Of a DNA stretch of 64,000 nt, positions 36,739 to 46,345 are shown one piece after another. A model generated the notes under the pieces. That model ran no database searches. It saw nothing but the letters and a program-made list of their open reading frames with translations, and had not been told where the DNA came from. Every line of letters starts with the position of its first letter. The first letter of the stretch is position 1. The DNA comes from JAQVEM01 sp964595565 (GTDB lineage Bacteria; Actinomycetota; Humimicrobiia; Humimicrobiales; Humimicrobiaceae): contig CAZQQX010000006.1 in the NCBI GenBank assembly GCA_964595565.1, forward strand, positions 3,774 through 67,773. The letters run 5' to 3'. A program made the translations under genes and the position numbers.

Positions 36739-36963
36739 TTATTTCTTCTGATTCTTTTCTTTTTCTGCAGCTTCCAGCATTTTTTTTGCTATTCTGAGCT
36801 CAGTTTTTCTCCTGGTTTCTTCGGTATAAACTCTGAGCTCGGCTACCAGCCGATTGTATCTGGTAATATATATAGTATCCCCTAAATTTTCTGTTAAATA
36901 CTTCGTAAGATTGACCCTTAATTCATTGGTATCAATCTTTTTTACTTCTTCTTCGTAAGTCAT
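36739..36963 (-). CDS. Phd/YefM-like antitoxin-type protein, solitary
   Basis: The 74-residue protein matches the N-terminal half of Phd/YefM antitoxins: IDTNELRVNLTKYLTENLGDTIYITRYNRLVAELRVY corresponds to their DNA-binding beta-alpha fold. A charged helix (about 48-74) could bind a toxin. A GGGG-containing site precedes the ATG. No toxin gene (Doc, RelE or PIN type) is adjacent: trp genes lie downstream and 220 bp of AT-rich empty sequence upstream. It may be an orphan antitoxin or a small transcription regulator. It has its own strong terminator. Confidence 0.6.
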   Translation of the reverse strand: MTYEEEVKKIDTNELRVNLTKYLTENLGDTIYITRYNRLVAELRVYTEETRRKTELRIAKKMLEAAEKEKNQKK

Positions 36964-37183
36964 TTTTCACCCCTTAAAATCTTTAACATATACAGAAATT
37001 ACCCTTTACAATATTTTAAAAATATAAATTTTTATCATTATCTCATATTTAAATAATAATATCTATAATAAATTTATTAAATTTTATATTTTAGATTATA
37101 TTATAAAACAAATTCAAAATTATTTAAATACTTTTTTGAAAATTATATTTTTAATTTATAATAATTATAAATTAAAAATATTT

Positions 37184-38281
37184 TTAACCGGGATGTCTGA
37201 GCAGTACATATATATACCCCAGCATTTTTGAGATATCAATATGGATAAGTAAAAGAGGAACAAAAAGAACCGATAACAACTTTTCTTTCAGGTTAAAACT
37301 ACAGCCATCTTTATTTTTAAATAATTTAAAGAGCCTCCAGTACGATTTATATATATAAAGAGCAAAAAGAGGAATATATACAAACAGAATCCAGCCGCTT
37401 ATATAAATCGCCATCAATATAATTAATACAAATACCAGAAGTGCAGCAAATCTTATAATGTGCCGGTATGCATACATCCTGCCCGCCGCATCTCCTCCTG
37501 CATACCTGAAAAACTGTTTAAATATCTGTACAGGATTCTTCCTCATTATCCAGTAGACTACGGCATCAGAATTAAACTTTATCCGGTAGCCTGCTTTTTT
37601 TATTTTAAAATTAAATTTCATATCCTCGCCATAATCCATATCCTCGGGGTAACCACCTGCATCAGCCCATACTTTCTTTTTAAAACTTGCATTTCTGGAT
37701 GAAGGCATATAATTACCACTTTTTATTTCTTCTTTAAAAGGCATAATACACGCGGCCAGGCACTTCTGCACAAAATTACTGCAGTATGGTATACTCAATC
37801 CTCCTATTACATCGCATGAAGGATCATCATAAAACTTCGTAATTTCCACTAGCCAGTTCCTGTCAAGGATACATCCGGCATCGCTCACGCAGATAATCTT
37901 GCCTGATGCATTTTTTATTGCTTCATTTCTTCCCCTGGAAATATTTGCCCCGTCTTTCTTTATTATCTTCACCTTTACCGGCCCGGAATCATTCTTAATG
38001 TTTTTAAGCTCTTTCTTTTTTTCTTCTTTCATTTTTCGGTCCGGCAGTGCTACCGAAAATACTTTATTTTTATCCCTTGCTGCCCTGTCTTTAAAAAAGG
38101 TTAATATACTCTCACGGGTACCATCTTCCGAGCCCCCGTCAACTATAACTATTTCTCCCGGGATATGGCTCTGTTCAACCAGGCTTTCCATAAATTTAAC
38201 AATGCTTTCCTTTTCATTGTAAACTGTAGTTACAAAGCTGACATTGCCAAGAATTTCTCTTTTATTTTCTTTCCCGTTCAT
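37184..38281 (-). CDS. Membrane-associated family 2 glycosyltransferase
   Basis: The 365-residue enzyme has a GT-A domain (SFVTTVYNEKESIVKFMESL, IVDGGSEDGT, SRGRNEAIKNASGKIICVSDAGC, GGYPEDMDYGEDMKFNFKI). Two to three C-terminal membrane helices lie at about 275-350. The DAG in place of the usual DxD and the Lys-rich insert at 70-105 are notable. It starts 4 bp inside the upstream glycosyltransferase gene and is the distal gene of the 47.9-37.2 kb cluster. Donor and acceptor are unknown. Confidence 0.8.
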   Translation of the reverse strand: MNGKENKREILGNVSFVTTVYNEKESIVKFMESLVEQSHIPGEIVIVDGGSEDGTRESILTFFKDRAARDKNKVFSVALPDRKMKEEKKKELKNIKNDSGPVKVKIIKKDGANISRGRNEAIKNASGKIICVSDAGCILDRNWLVEITKFYDDPSCDVIGGLSIPYCSNFVQKCLAACIMPFKEEIKSGNYMPSSRNASFKKKVWADAGGYPEDMDYGEDMKFNFKIKKAGYRIKFNSDAVVYWIMRKNPVQIFKQFFRYAGGDAAGRMYAYRHIIRFAALLVFVLIILMAIYISGWILFVYIPLFALYIYKSYWRLFKLFKNKDGCSFNLKEKLLSVLFVPLLLIHIDISKMLGYIYVLLRHPG

Positions 38282-39228
38282 ATTAATTTTCTGTAATATA
38301 ATTTAAACCCTTTAAAATAAGAAAAAAGCCTGGGCCTGTTTTCCCCGCCCGGCCTGAATACGGTTAATATTGAAAAAAGCAGTATCCGGTTTAAAATTCC
38401 TGCCTGATAAATCAGGCTTAACAACACAGCATGCATCCTGGAGTAATTCTTTTTAAAATATAACCTCCTGCTTTTCCATATCCCGGCTTCCCTTGCAGCC
38501 TGGTTTCTGGAAGCAATACCACTATCGGAATGTTTTATCACCACACCGGGAAAAAAATAATTTTTAAAATTTTTCCGGTGTAATTTCAGACAGAGGTCGG
38601 TATCCTCACTGAACATAAAATAATCTTCATCAAACATGCCAGCCTGAAAAAAATAATCTTTTTTTATAAACATAAACGAACCTGTCAGCCAGTCTACTTC
38701 TCTTATCCTGCCATGGTCCCACCGGCTTAAAAAATATGCACCAAAAATGCGGCTTTTTTTAAATATTCTGTAAAGGAAATAGCTTTCATAAAACTGGCGG
38801 GCCAGTGTAGGAAAAGACCTCGGGCTATATTGCAGGGTTCCGTTCGGGTTTAATGTTTTTGCTCCAACCACACCCACCTTTTCACTTTTTTCCTTTTCAT
38901 TATAAAAATTAATCAAATCATTAAGATTCCCGCTTATAAGCTCCGTATCAGGATTTAAGAATAAAAGGTATTTCCCTTTCGCTTTCAATACGCCTGTGTT
39001 TGAAGCTTTTGAAAAACCGGGATTACTTTTATTTTCTATTAAATGTAGTCTGTCCTTTCCTTTGCTCAGTCTTTTTAGATATTCAACACTTCCATCATCT
39101 GAGTTATTATCAACAACCAGTATTTCACAGTCAGGTCCCTTTTCTTTTGCATCACAATCAATACTTTTAAGACATCTCTTTATAAAATCAAGACTGTTAT
39201 AATTTACAATTACAATACTAATATCCAA
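38278..39228 (-). CDS. Family 2 glycosyltransferase, rhamnosyltransferase-like
   Basis: The 316-residue protein shows SIVIVNYNSLDFIKRCLKSI, VVDNNSDDGSVEYL, NPGFSKASNTGV and the metal site FLNPDTEL. WLTGSFMFIKKDYFFQAGMFDEDYFMFSEDTDLCLKL follows, the layout of WbbL/RfbF-type transferases. The C-terminus has a hydrophobic segment for membrane contact. It overlaps the next gene by 4 bp, so the two are coupled. Rhamnose is a reasonable donor given the GDP-rhamnose genes upstream, but this is inference. Confidence 0.82.
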   Translation of the reverse strand: MDISIVIVNYNSLDFIKRCLKSIDCDAKEKGPDCEILVVDNNSDDGSVEYLKRLSKGKDRLHLIENKSNPGFSKASNTGVLKAKGKYLLFLNPDTELISGNLNDLINFYNEKEKSEKVGVVGAKTLNPNGTLQYSPRSFPTLARQFYESYFLYRIFKKSRIFGAYFLSRWDHGRIREVDWLTGSFMFIKKDYFFQAGMFDEDYFMFSEDTDLCLKLHRKNFKNYFFPGVVIKHSDSGIASRNQAAREAGIWKSRRLYFKKNYSRMHAVLLSLIYQAGILNRILLFSILTVFRPGGENRPRLFSYFKGFKLYYRKLI

Positions 39229-39265
39229 TTATTATCCCCGTATTAACTCATTTTTATTATTTAAA

Positions 39266-40906
39266 TTAATTTCCTGCCTGATGCTCTTCCATGATTTTAT
39301 TGATTATTGAAATCAAATTCTCCTCAAATTTAATATCTGAAAACCTCCTGCAGCTTAAAATTGCATTATTTATTATTCTCTTTACATCTACCTTCCCTTT
39401 TATTATATCCAGAGTTATATCCTTAAGCTCCTTCCGGCTACTGAATAAAAATCCATTATATCCGTGTTCAATAATTTCTTTCTGCCCGCCTTTATTTATG
39501 ACCACAGGGATACAGCCTGCGGCCATTGCTTCTACGGTAGTAATCCCAAAATGCTCAAATTTCTCGGGATGGGCTTCTTCGTCCTCCCCCATTCCCGAAG
39601 CATGCCAGAAAATAAATGACCCGGCAAAAACTTTAACCAGTTCTTTCCATTCAATATTGGTAATCACTTTTACAGGATAGCCTCTGGCTGCAGCAATTAC
39701 CTTTTCTACATATTTCAGGTGGTCCGGCCTTTTGCTCGCTCCCCCCGCCAGGTACAGGGTATATCCCTTCATTTGCCCGGGATATTGTTCCAGCAGCTGC
39801 TTGAAAATCTCTACCATCTCAAGCTGCTTCTTATTATGATGCTCGGGGAAAAACCTGCCGACGCTTAAAATAATCTTTTCTTTCTTTTCTACCCTGAAAC
39901 TGTCCGTATCTACAGGGGGATAAAGAATCACACTATCCCTTTTCCATAATTTCTTTATCCATTTTTTTGAGTACTCGGATATAGTAATAATTTTATGATA
40001 AGTTTCAAGAAACCTTAAATTGTCGGGAAAAGTTATCAGGAATAAAGGGATATATCCCAGAACTTTTAAAATAAATTTTTTTAAAAGGTTTATTTTCCTC
40101 TCATCATATATAACCACTCCCAGACTCCTGGAATCTTCTGAATCACTGTATTCTTCAGAGGGTTTAAAGGTGCTGGATGAAACCTGTATAATTGTAAATT
40201 CATTTCTGGTATCCAGTGGAACCCTGACAATTTCCATGGAACCCTTTACTAAACTGATATCCTTATCATAAATAGGTCTGTTCTCTTTTGCCTTCCCTTC
40301 AAAAACCTTAATGTTTACTTTCATCAGGTCCAGCGCGCTCGCTTCCGGATTCTTTAAACCCAGCTCCATATACTGTTCGGATTTCATTACCTTTAATTTA
40401 ATCTTTCCGCTGCTCCAGCTGCCCCTCCTGAGTAAAAATCTTTTGGGCTCATATATACCCTCTTCCACCTCTATCTTATCAAAACCCTCTATCAACCTGC
40501 CTGCAACCTTAAACAGCCATATTGCCGGTTTTCTGAAAAAAAATAGTAAAAACCGGTGAATAAATTTGAAATCTACATCAAAAGGAGTCGGGAAATAACA
40601 CAAATATAAATTCCCGGAGCTATACGCAGGAAGCGAGCTTAAATAAGTGGCATTTATAAAGAGGTCATATTTTTTAGTTATTTTTGCAGCATAATCTTCC
40701 GATATAAAGGGAAATATTTTTAAATTAACTTTATTTAAATCAAGATTCAGCCTTCTTGACACCTCTTTAAGGTCGGCAAATATATCGGTTATTATATCTA
40801 CACTGTATTCTTTTTTTTTAGATAAGACTTCTGCAATTTTGCAACTGTATCGTTCCCCGCCTCCGGCCGTTGAAAGGTACCTATCGTAAATAGCAATCCT
40901 TTTCAT
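39266..40906 (-). CDS. Family 4 glycosyltransferase with inserted beta-rich module
   Basis: The 546-residue protein is a GT-B enzyme. N-terminal half: IAIYDRYLSTAGGGERYSCKIAEVL. C-terminal half: ILSVGRFFPEHHNKKQLEM..., HFGITTVEAMAAGCIPVVINKGGQKEII. Between about 150 and 275 an unusual strand-rich segment (GIYEPKRFLLRRGSWSSGKIKL ... STFKPSEEYSDSEDSRSLGVVIYD) interrupts the fold. A similar segment occurs in the adjacent GT2 at 40918-42330. The layout resembles ALG11-like mannosyltransferases. The insert may bind glycan or a partner, but its role is unknown. Confidence 0.82.
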   Translation of the reverse strand: MKRIAIYDRYLSTAGGGERYSCKIAEVLSKKKEYSVDIITDIFADLKEVSRRLNLDLNKVNLKIFPFISEDYAAKITKKYDLFINATYLSSLPAYSSGNLYLCYFPTPFDVDFKFIHRFLLFFFRKPAIWLFKVAGRLIEGFDKIEVEEGIYEPKRFLLRRGSWSSGKIKLKVMKSEQYMELGLKNPEASALDLMKVNIKVFEGKAKENRPIYDKDISLVKGSMEIVRVPLDTRNEFTIIQVSSSTFKPSEEYSDSEDSRSLGVVIYDERKINLLKKFILKVLGYIPLFLITFPDNLRFLETYHKIITISEYSKKWIKKLWKRDSVILYPPVDTDSFRVEKKEKIILSVGRFFPEHHNKKQLEMVEIFKQLLEQYPGQMKGYTLYLAGGASKRPDHLKYVEKVIAAARGYPVKVITNIEWKELVKVFAGSFIFWHASGMGEDEEAHPEKFEHFGITTVEAMAAGCIPVVINKGGQKEIIEHGYNGFLFSSRKELKDITLDIIKGKVDVKRIINNAILSCRRFSDIKFEENLISIINKIMEEHQAGN

Positions 40907-40917
40907 AAAAATACCCG

Positions 40918-42330
40918 CTAAAAATTTCTAATCCAGCTTTTTATAATTTTATCCTGAATCCTGTGGTCAGTTCTTATTTTAATCCTTCCTGTCAGATTTT
41001 TGGGCAATAAATAGAAAAGTTCAAAAAATACTCTAATTCTTGCAGGTATGTCAACCCTTTTTTGCCTCATACCCTTTAACAGACCTGATAGATAATATAA
41101 AATATGAATCAAACCTGAAACAACAAACGTCAGATAACACCTGATAAACAGGAGCGGCCAGCCACACTTGAAAATCATTAGAAGCCTATTTCTTATTACA
41201 TAATAGGTAAAATCATAAGACCATTCCCTGCCCGTGCCACAATGAAAATGCCTGGCAACAGAACCGGGAGCAAAGAAATTTTTCCAGCCTGCCAGTCTTG
41301 CCCTCCAGAACAAATCAATATCCTCATAATAGGTAAAAAAACTTTCGTCGAAATAACCTGTTTCCTCCAGCATTTCCCTGTCAAGCATAATACTGCTTCC
41401 GGAAAGGCCAAAAACTTCCTCAACGCGATTATACTGGCCTTCATCAATACTTTCCATACCCCTGTCTCTGCTGTAAAAAGATTTATTTATCTTAACGCCA
41501 CAACTATTGATTATATCCTTACAGTTAATAAAATACTTTTTAGGGATTTTTATTTTTATTGTCTTTAATCTTTTTGAGAGTTTTACATCCTTTACTATTT
41601 CTTCACCTACTACTACCTGTAAGTTATTCGGTGAGATATAAGTTGCCGCTTTGAACTGCAACTCCATATCTCTTTCAGTGTTTGCCACCGGTATGGCAAG
41701 TATCGCATTGTCCTGTGTCCAGTGATAACTTCTCCCGTTACTGTCAGACTCAGCAGGATAGAACCCGTCCAGGTACTTAATATTATTTTCTAAAGGGTTA
41801 TTATAATCTACGGCACCATTACCATCATTTATTATGGTTAAGTCACATATTTTAACCCCCAGTCTTCTTGATTTTTTGCTGTTTTTATTTTCACTCTGGC
41901 CGGTACAGCGGGTAATAATCTGAAAAGGAAGATAACTGTAATAAAAAACCACTTTGGAGCCCACAGCTCCTATTTTTGAATCACCGGTTGATTGTTTGAA
42001 AATAGACAGCATTTCAGACAACCAATCTTTTTCTACGATACAGTCATTATTTATTAAAGCTATATATCTGCCTTTTGAATGTCTGAATCCTTCATTATTC
42101 CCGCCGGCATAGCCCCTGTTCTCCCCGAGTGCGATTACTTCCACCCACGGAAATTCTTTTTTTACAAATTCTACTGAACCATCGGTAGAGCCGTTATCGA
42201 CCATTATTATCTGAATTTTATCAGCAGAGTAATTAAGACTAATAATAGAATTAAAAAGATTTTTTAAAAATAATTTGCCATTAAAATTTACTGTTATGAT
42301 TGATATTAAAGGGTCATCATCCTCGCTCAA
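40918..42330 (-). CDS. Family 2 glycosyltransferase with inserted beta-rich module
   Basis: The 470-residue GT-A enzyme shows ISIITVNFNGKLFLKNLFNSI, MVDNGSTDGSVEF, GGNNEGFRHSKGRYIALINNDC and, after a large insert, SGSSIMLDREMLEETGYFDESFFTYYEDIDLFWRARLAG. The insert (about 125-310) is strand-rich. It contains GFYPAESDSNGRSYHWTQDN and an LQVVVGEEIVKDVKL segment, similar in style to the insert in the neighbouring GT4. The C-terminal region is hydrophobic (about 375-425). Donor and acceptor are not predictable. Confidence 0.8.
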   Translation of the reverse strand: MSEDDDPLISIITVNFNGKLFLKNLFNSIISLNYSADKIQIIMVDNGSTDGSVEFVKKEFPWVEVIALGENRGYAGGNNEGFRHSKGRYIALINNDCIVEKDWLSEMLSIFKQSTGDSKIGAVGSKVVFYYSYLPFQIITRCTGQSENKNSKKSRRLGVKICDLTIINDGNGAVDYNNPLENNIKYLDGFYPAESDSNGRSYHWTQDNAILAIPVANTERDMELQFKAATYISPNNLQVVVGEEIVKDVKLSKRLKTIKIKIPKKYFINCKDIINSCGVKINKSFYSRDRGMESIDEGQYNRVEEVFGLSGSSIMLDREMLEETGYFDESFFTYYEDIDLFWRARLAGWKNFFAPGSVARHFHCGTGREWSYDFTYYVIRNRLLMIFKCGWPLLFIRCYLTFVVSGLIHILYYLSGLLKGMRQKRVDIPARIRVFFELFYLLPKNLTGRIKIRTDHRIQDKIIKSWIRNF

Positions 42331-42361
42331 TTAAAACCTCACCTTACCTTTAATCAGGATA

Positions 42362-42760
42362 CTAGCTTCTGGAAATTACAATTACCCCGATCGTTATTAC
42401 AATTGCTCCTATCCAGCGCACAGGATTAACATCCTCTTTCAATATAAATTTTGAAAGAACAAGCACCATTACATATGTAAAACCAATAAATGGATAAGCA
42501 AAGCTCAAATCCACTACAGATATTACTATAAGCCATATAGCAGCAGAAATTACATATAAAAACAGGCCGGTTAAAATCAGGGGGCTTTTTATCACCCCCA
42601 GAAATAATTGCTTTAAAAAATCAAACCCTTCAATATTGACTATTCCGATACGATTTATCCCTATTTTTAATAGTAATTGTCCCCCGACGGCTATGGAAAT
42701 ACTCAGCAGTATTAGAAGTATAGAACCTGTTAAACTCAAATGCCCGCTCCTTTTAATCAT
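42362..42760 (-). CDS. Small EamA/SMR-type membrane transporter
   Basis: The 132-residue protein has four predicted membrane helices and the SMR/EamA pattern: GGQLLLKIGINRIG near the N-terminus, DLSFAYPFIGFTYVMVLVLSKFILKEDVNPVRWIGAIVITIGV at the end. Half-size EamA proteins of this sort work as dimers; ArnE/ArnF flip undecaprenyl-linked aminoarabinose. In a glycosyltransferase cluster a lipid-linked sugar flippase is plausible, but drug or metabolite export cannot be excluded. Confidence 0.72.
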   Translation of the reverse strand: MIKRSGHLSLTGSILLILLSISIAVGGQLLLKIGINRIGIVNIEGFDFLKQLFLGVIKSPLILTGLFLYVISAAIWLIVISVVDLSFAYPFIGFTYVMVLVLSKFILKEDVNPVRWIGAIVITIGVIVISRS

Positions 42761-42815
42761 AATTTTAAGTATTTATTCTTATTAAACCCGCTTTTAGAAA
42801 AATCACCAGTTAAAA

Positions 42816-45137
42816 TTATATTTTCTTTACAAGATAATATCTATTGGAAACTGAAAGCCCGATTATCCTGTCAATATTCTCAAAATCCCGCAACAGGACT
42901 TCCAGTTTCTGGTCAATGTCTATAACCGTTCCCGATTTATTTCTGGGTTTAAATCCCCCCAGAATTTCTCTCAGGCTGCTGATATTATAACCCAGATTTT
43001 TAACTTCTTCATAAAGAGTCCTGAAAATATTAAAGTATATAAGTAAGAGCCTCTCACGGTTTTTACGATTTAGTTCATTAATTTCCCTGTTTATCTGTAG
43101 CTGGATATTATTATTAATGGCTTTAATTGATTCATTGTAGCTCTTTCTTAAATTCTCAAAATACATACTGGTAAGAAGATACATATATCTTCTTAGCTTT
43201 CCTTTTATGGTTTTATCTTCCGTAAGCTCCTCTGAACCCAGAATATCCAGCCGGCTCAAAAGTTTCAATTCATCAAAGTTTTCCTTATTTAATTTTATTT
43301 CAAAAAGTTCAAATAATTCATTTTCTCCATATACCTCGTCCGTCTTATTACCACCGACAAATACCGGATTCTTTTCAAACTTATCCCATATTCCTTTTTC
43401 CATGATTTCAAATCCTGCATTTTTAAATATAAATTCAATGGTAAAATCATCAATCCTTGAACCTGTTCTATCTTCCCTGCTTCCCTCACCCAGAAGTTTA
43501 TAAATTCCTCTCTTTTCTGGCATGGAAAAAAATAACAGGCCTTCTTTTTTTAATTTTGAAGCCAGCACATTTGTCAGGTCATAGAAAAATTTTGGAGTAA
43601 TTTTTAGAAAAGCGTTATTTAAAATAATTCCATCAAACTTTGTTCTCTGGGTTATTTTAGATTTCAAAATCCCGACTTTATCCAGGCCCGAATATTCATC
43701 TTCATCATCAGATAAAACAAAGTCACCGTCCACTTCAAGATTAAAAATTTTACCCACATCTTTTTTATTTATAATATCTTCGTCCCTGTATTTATTAGAA
43801 GTTATTTTTAAAACATTCGCGCAACCCTCAAAATTCTTCTTTATAATTCGCGAAATCTTACTATTCTGTAAATCTATCATCTCAACTATTTTTTTCTTAT
43901 CCAGTGAATAATAAGAATTAACACAATATTTAACCAGTGGTTCAGTTACATTTTCCCAGTAAAACCGGGGAGCAATCCTATTTAAATTTTTACTATAAAT
44001 TTCTTTTAAGCTTTTATTGGTAACCACACTTTCTATTACTCTGGCAAGCTGGTGCGTATCCTCATAACTTACCACCTCACCAATATTCTCGCTCTTTACA
44101 ATTCGTGCAATAGAATCACCCTCGGTGGTTATTACAGGAAGCCTCGCCCATATGTAATCAATGACCCTGGTCCTGTAGGAAAATTCCGTTTCAATCCTGT
44201 CACTATGAATGGATAATCCCGCATCCGAATCCAGCAGAACAGCCTGCCTCAGGTCATACGGGGTCCATTCATTAAAAAATATATTTTTATCATATAAATC
44301 CAGCTCTTTTGCCAGATTTATAGCTTCCACACACTTTTTCATCCGGGGAAGCTTGGGGTCAGGGTGATTTACCCCCATAAACACCAGCTTTATATCTTTC
44401 CTGTTTCTTGTAATTTCCCATATTGCTTTTATCGCTGTGGTAGGGTCAAGCCAGTTCCATATTCCACCTCCCCATAAAACTAACTTATCTTCTTCACTAA
44501 CGTCAGGTACAATATCCCTTATGGAAAAATTATTGCGCCGGGGCGGTTCGGAAGGTATGCCGGAAGGTACTATATCTATCAAATTTCTTAAAGTATTGTC
44601 GGAGTCATAATTGTATGGATTGATCCTGCCCATAGCATTCAACATTCCTACCCAGTAATCCCTCTGTTTTTCACTTGCACAGATAAAAAAATCTCCAATG
44701 GTAAGCTGGAGCTTTAATATATTTAAATTATTCTTATCAATCCTGAGTCTTTCTACCATATCACTTTCCCTGAACATCTCCAGGCTCTCAAGATTAAAGG
44801 GATTATAAAGGTCTACAATAATCTTTCCCTTAAAGTTTTTCAGGAAAGGAAAATAATAAAGGATATGCCCCTGTATTAATATAATTTCAGAATTCTCAAT
44901 GCTTCTCTGCAGGCTCTTATAGCTATTTAATTTATACTGCCTGGTTCTAAATCCTTCGATATCAATATCTACTCTGTTGGGAGTAAGTAAAGTAACATCA
45001 AGATAATTGGATAGAATCTTTGCAAATTCATAGAAACGTATGCCGGGCCCGGCCATTTTTTTACCAATTACATCATAGCTTATGATACATATTCTTGATC
45101 GATTTTTCTTGCCAGGTTCAACAACTTCTTTCTCCAT
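42816..45137 (-). CDS. Family 4 glycosyltransferase fused to methyltransferase-like and coiled-coil regions
   Basis: The 773-residue protein begins with a GT-B glycosyltransferase (ICIISYDVIGKKMAGPGIRFYEFAKILS, VLWGGGIWNWLDPTTAIKAIW, the DAGLSIHSDRIETEFSYRTRVIDYIWARLPVITTEGD block) to about residue 400. Residues about 410-600 look like a degenerate SAM-methyltransferase fold (KFDGIILNNAFLKITPKFF followed by LKKEGLLFFSMPEKRG), without a clear glycine-rich SAM motif. The remainder (about 640-773) is a coiled coil. Similar multi-part enzymes occur in O-antigen clusters, where coiled coils can set chain length; that role is not demonstrated here. Confidence 0.75.
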   Translation of the reverse strand: MEKEVVEPGKKNRSRICIISYDVIGKKMAGPGIRFYEFAKILSNYLDVTLLTPNRVDIDIEGFRTRQYKLNSYKSLQRSIENSEIILIQGHILYYFPFLKNFKGKIIVDLYNPFNLESLEMFRESDMVERLRIDKNNLNILKLQLTIGDFFICASEKQRDYWVGMLNAMGRINPYNYDSDNTLRNLIDIVPSGIPSEPPRRNNFSIRDIVPDVSEEDKLVLWGGGIWNWLDPTTAIKAIWEITRNRKDIKLVFMGVNHPDPKLPRMKKCVEAINLAKELDLYDKNIFFNEWTPYDLRQAVLLDSDAGLSIHSDRIETEFSYRTRVIDYIWARLPVITTEGDSIARIVKSENIGEVVSYEDTHQLARVIESVVTNKSLKEIYSKNLNRIAPRFYWENVTEPLVKYCVNSYYSLDKKKIVEMIDLQNSKISRIIKKNFEGCANVLKITSNKYRDEDIINKKDVGKIFNLEVDGDFVLSDDEDEYSGLDKVGILKSKITQRTKFDGIILNNAFLKITPKFFYDLTNVLASKLKKEGLLFFSMPEKRGIYKLLGEGSREDRTGSRIDDFTIEFIFKNAGFEIMEKGIWDKFEKNPVFVGGNKTDEVYGENELFELFEIKLNKENFDELKLLSRLDILGSEELTEDKTIKGKLRRYMYLLTSMYFENLRKSYNESIKAINNNIQLQINREINELNRKNRERLLLIYFNIFRTLYEEVKNLGYNISSLREILGGFKPRNKSGTVIDIDQKLEVLLRDFENIDRIIGLSVSNRYYLVKKI

Positions 45138-45222
45138 TATTTCTCCTCTGCCGCTTTAAAAATTATCCAAAAGCCTTTTTACGTTAAAAACTCCAGGTTA
45201 TTTCTTTATTTCAAGATTGCAA

Positions 45223-46269
45223 TCATTTTAACTCTAATTTATTTAAGATTAAATGATTTTTTAATTTAATTATCAAATTACAGGGTAGAAACAGAAAATT
45301 TATAAAATAAGCATAAAATAAAGGCAGAAACTGGTCAACTGTTGACTCTTTCTTTAACCATCTCAGCTCGGCTCTAAAAAAAACTTTTAAAAATGTCAAA
45401 AAATCCATATTGATTATTGCACATCTGATTCTGTTTTTATGGTAAAACCTGTAGAAATTTCTGCTGAATTTTTTTACTGAAGCTCCTTCAAAATGCCGGG
45501 CAACAGAATCGGGGTTTACTACAACTCGCCTTTTAATTTTTTTAAGTTTAAGACAATAATCAAGTTCCTCAAAATAAGCAGGGCGATACCCGGCATCAAA
45601 CCCGCCCAGATTACTGAATAACCTGAAATCCGTAACAAAAAAAGCTCCGGTAACATAATCTACATCTTTTATTCTATCTTCACGGTACAGCTCGCCTTTC
45701 CCATTTTCAGTCTTCCCTGTTTCATTCTTAATAACAGAATAATCTTTTCCGGAATTTATATGATAGGTAATGAAATTATCTCGTATTCTCCCTCCATAAT
45801 GCTGGATGGTGACACTGTTATAATCAAGAATGAGTCCTCCTGCAGCTCCTATCCTGACTGACCGGGATTGTCCCCTGTTTATTTTTTCATTTACCGCTTT
45901 ATAAAAAGAAACCATTTTCTTTAAAGAGCCCCTGTTAATATAGATATCCGGATTTAATAAAATTAAAAACTCCGGCCCTCTGCCGGTATTTTCCTTTTTT
46001 GCTTTTATGAAATTAAAAAACGCATGATTAACCGCACCTGCAAATCCGATATTTTTCCTGAGTGCAATTAGTTTGAAATTACCGGCATCTAACCCGGGAT
46101 ACATATTCCTGAATTCTCTTATTTTTGTAACTGTTTCATCTTTAGAAGCATTGTCGGCTACAATCAGAAACCACTCTGTATAATCCTGGGCAATTATTGA
46201 ATGAAGGCATTTTTCAATAAAATTCTCACTGTTATAAGTAACAATTATTATCAGGCTTTTATAATTCAT
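45223..46269 (-). CDS. Family 2 glycosyltransferase
   Basis: The 348-residue protein shows SLIIIVTYNSENFIEKCLHSII, VADNASKDETV, RKNIGFAGAVNHAF, LLNPDIYIN, and VTGAFFVTDFRLFSNLGGFDAGYRPAYFEELDYCLKLK. The last segment has AYFEELD where relatives have FMYxEDxD. A C-terminal hydrophobic stretch (about 310-335) suggests membrane contact. It lies between two GT4 genes on the same strand. Substrates are unknown. Confidence 0.82.
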   Translation of the reverse strand: MNYKSLIIIVTYNSENFIEKCLHSIIAQDYTEWFLIVADNASKDETVTKIREFRNMYPGLDAGNFKLIALRKNIGFAGAVNHAFFNFIKAKKENTGRGPEFLILLNPDIYINRGSLKKMVSFYKAVNEKINRGQSRSVRIGAAGGLILDYNSVTIQHYGGRIRDNFITYHINSGKDYSVIKNETGKTENGKGELYREDRIKDVDYVTGAFFVTDFRLFSNLGGFDAGYRPAYFEELDYCLKLKKIKRRVVVNPDSVARHFEGASVKKFSRNFYRFYHKNRIRCAIINMDFLTFLKVFFRAELRWLKKESTVDQFLPLFYAYFINFLFLPCNLIIKLKNHLILNKLELK

Positions 46270-46345
46270 AACGAAAAAATTAATAACAGAAATATTTTGA
46301 ATACTTGCATCTTTTTAAATATAGCATCCGTGCTTGCTTAAATAT

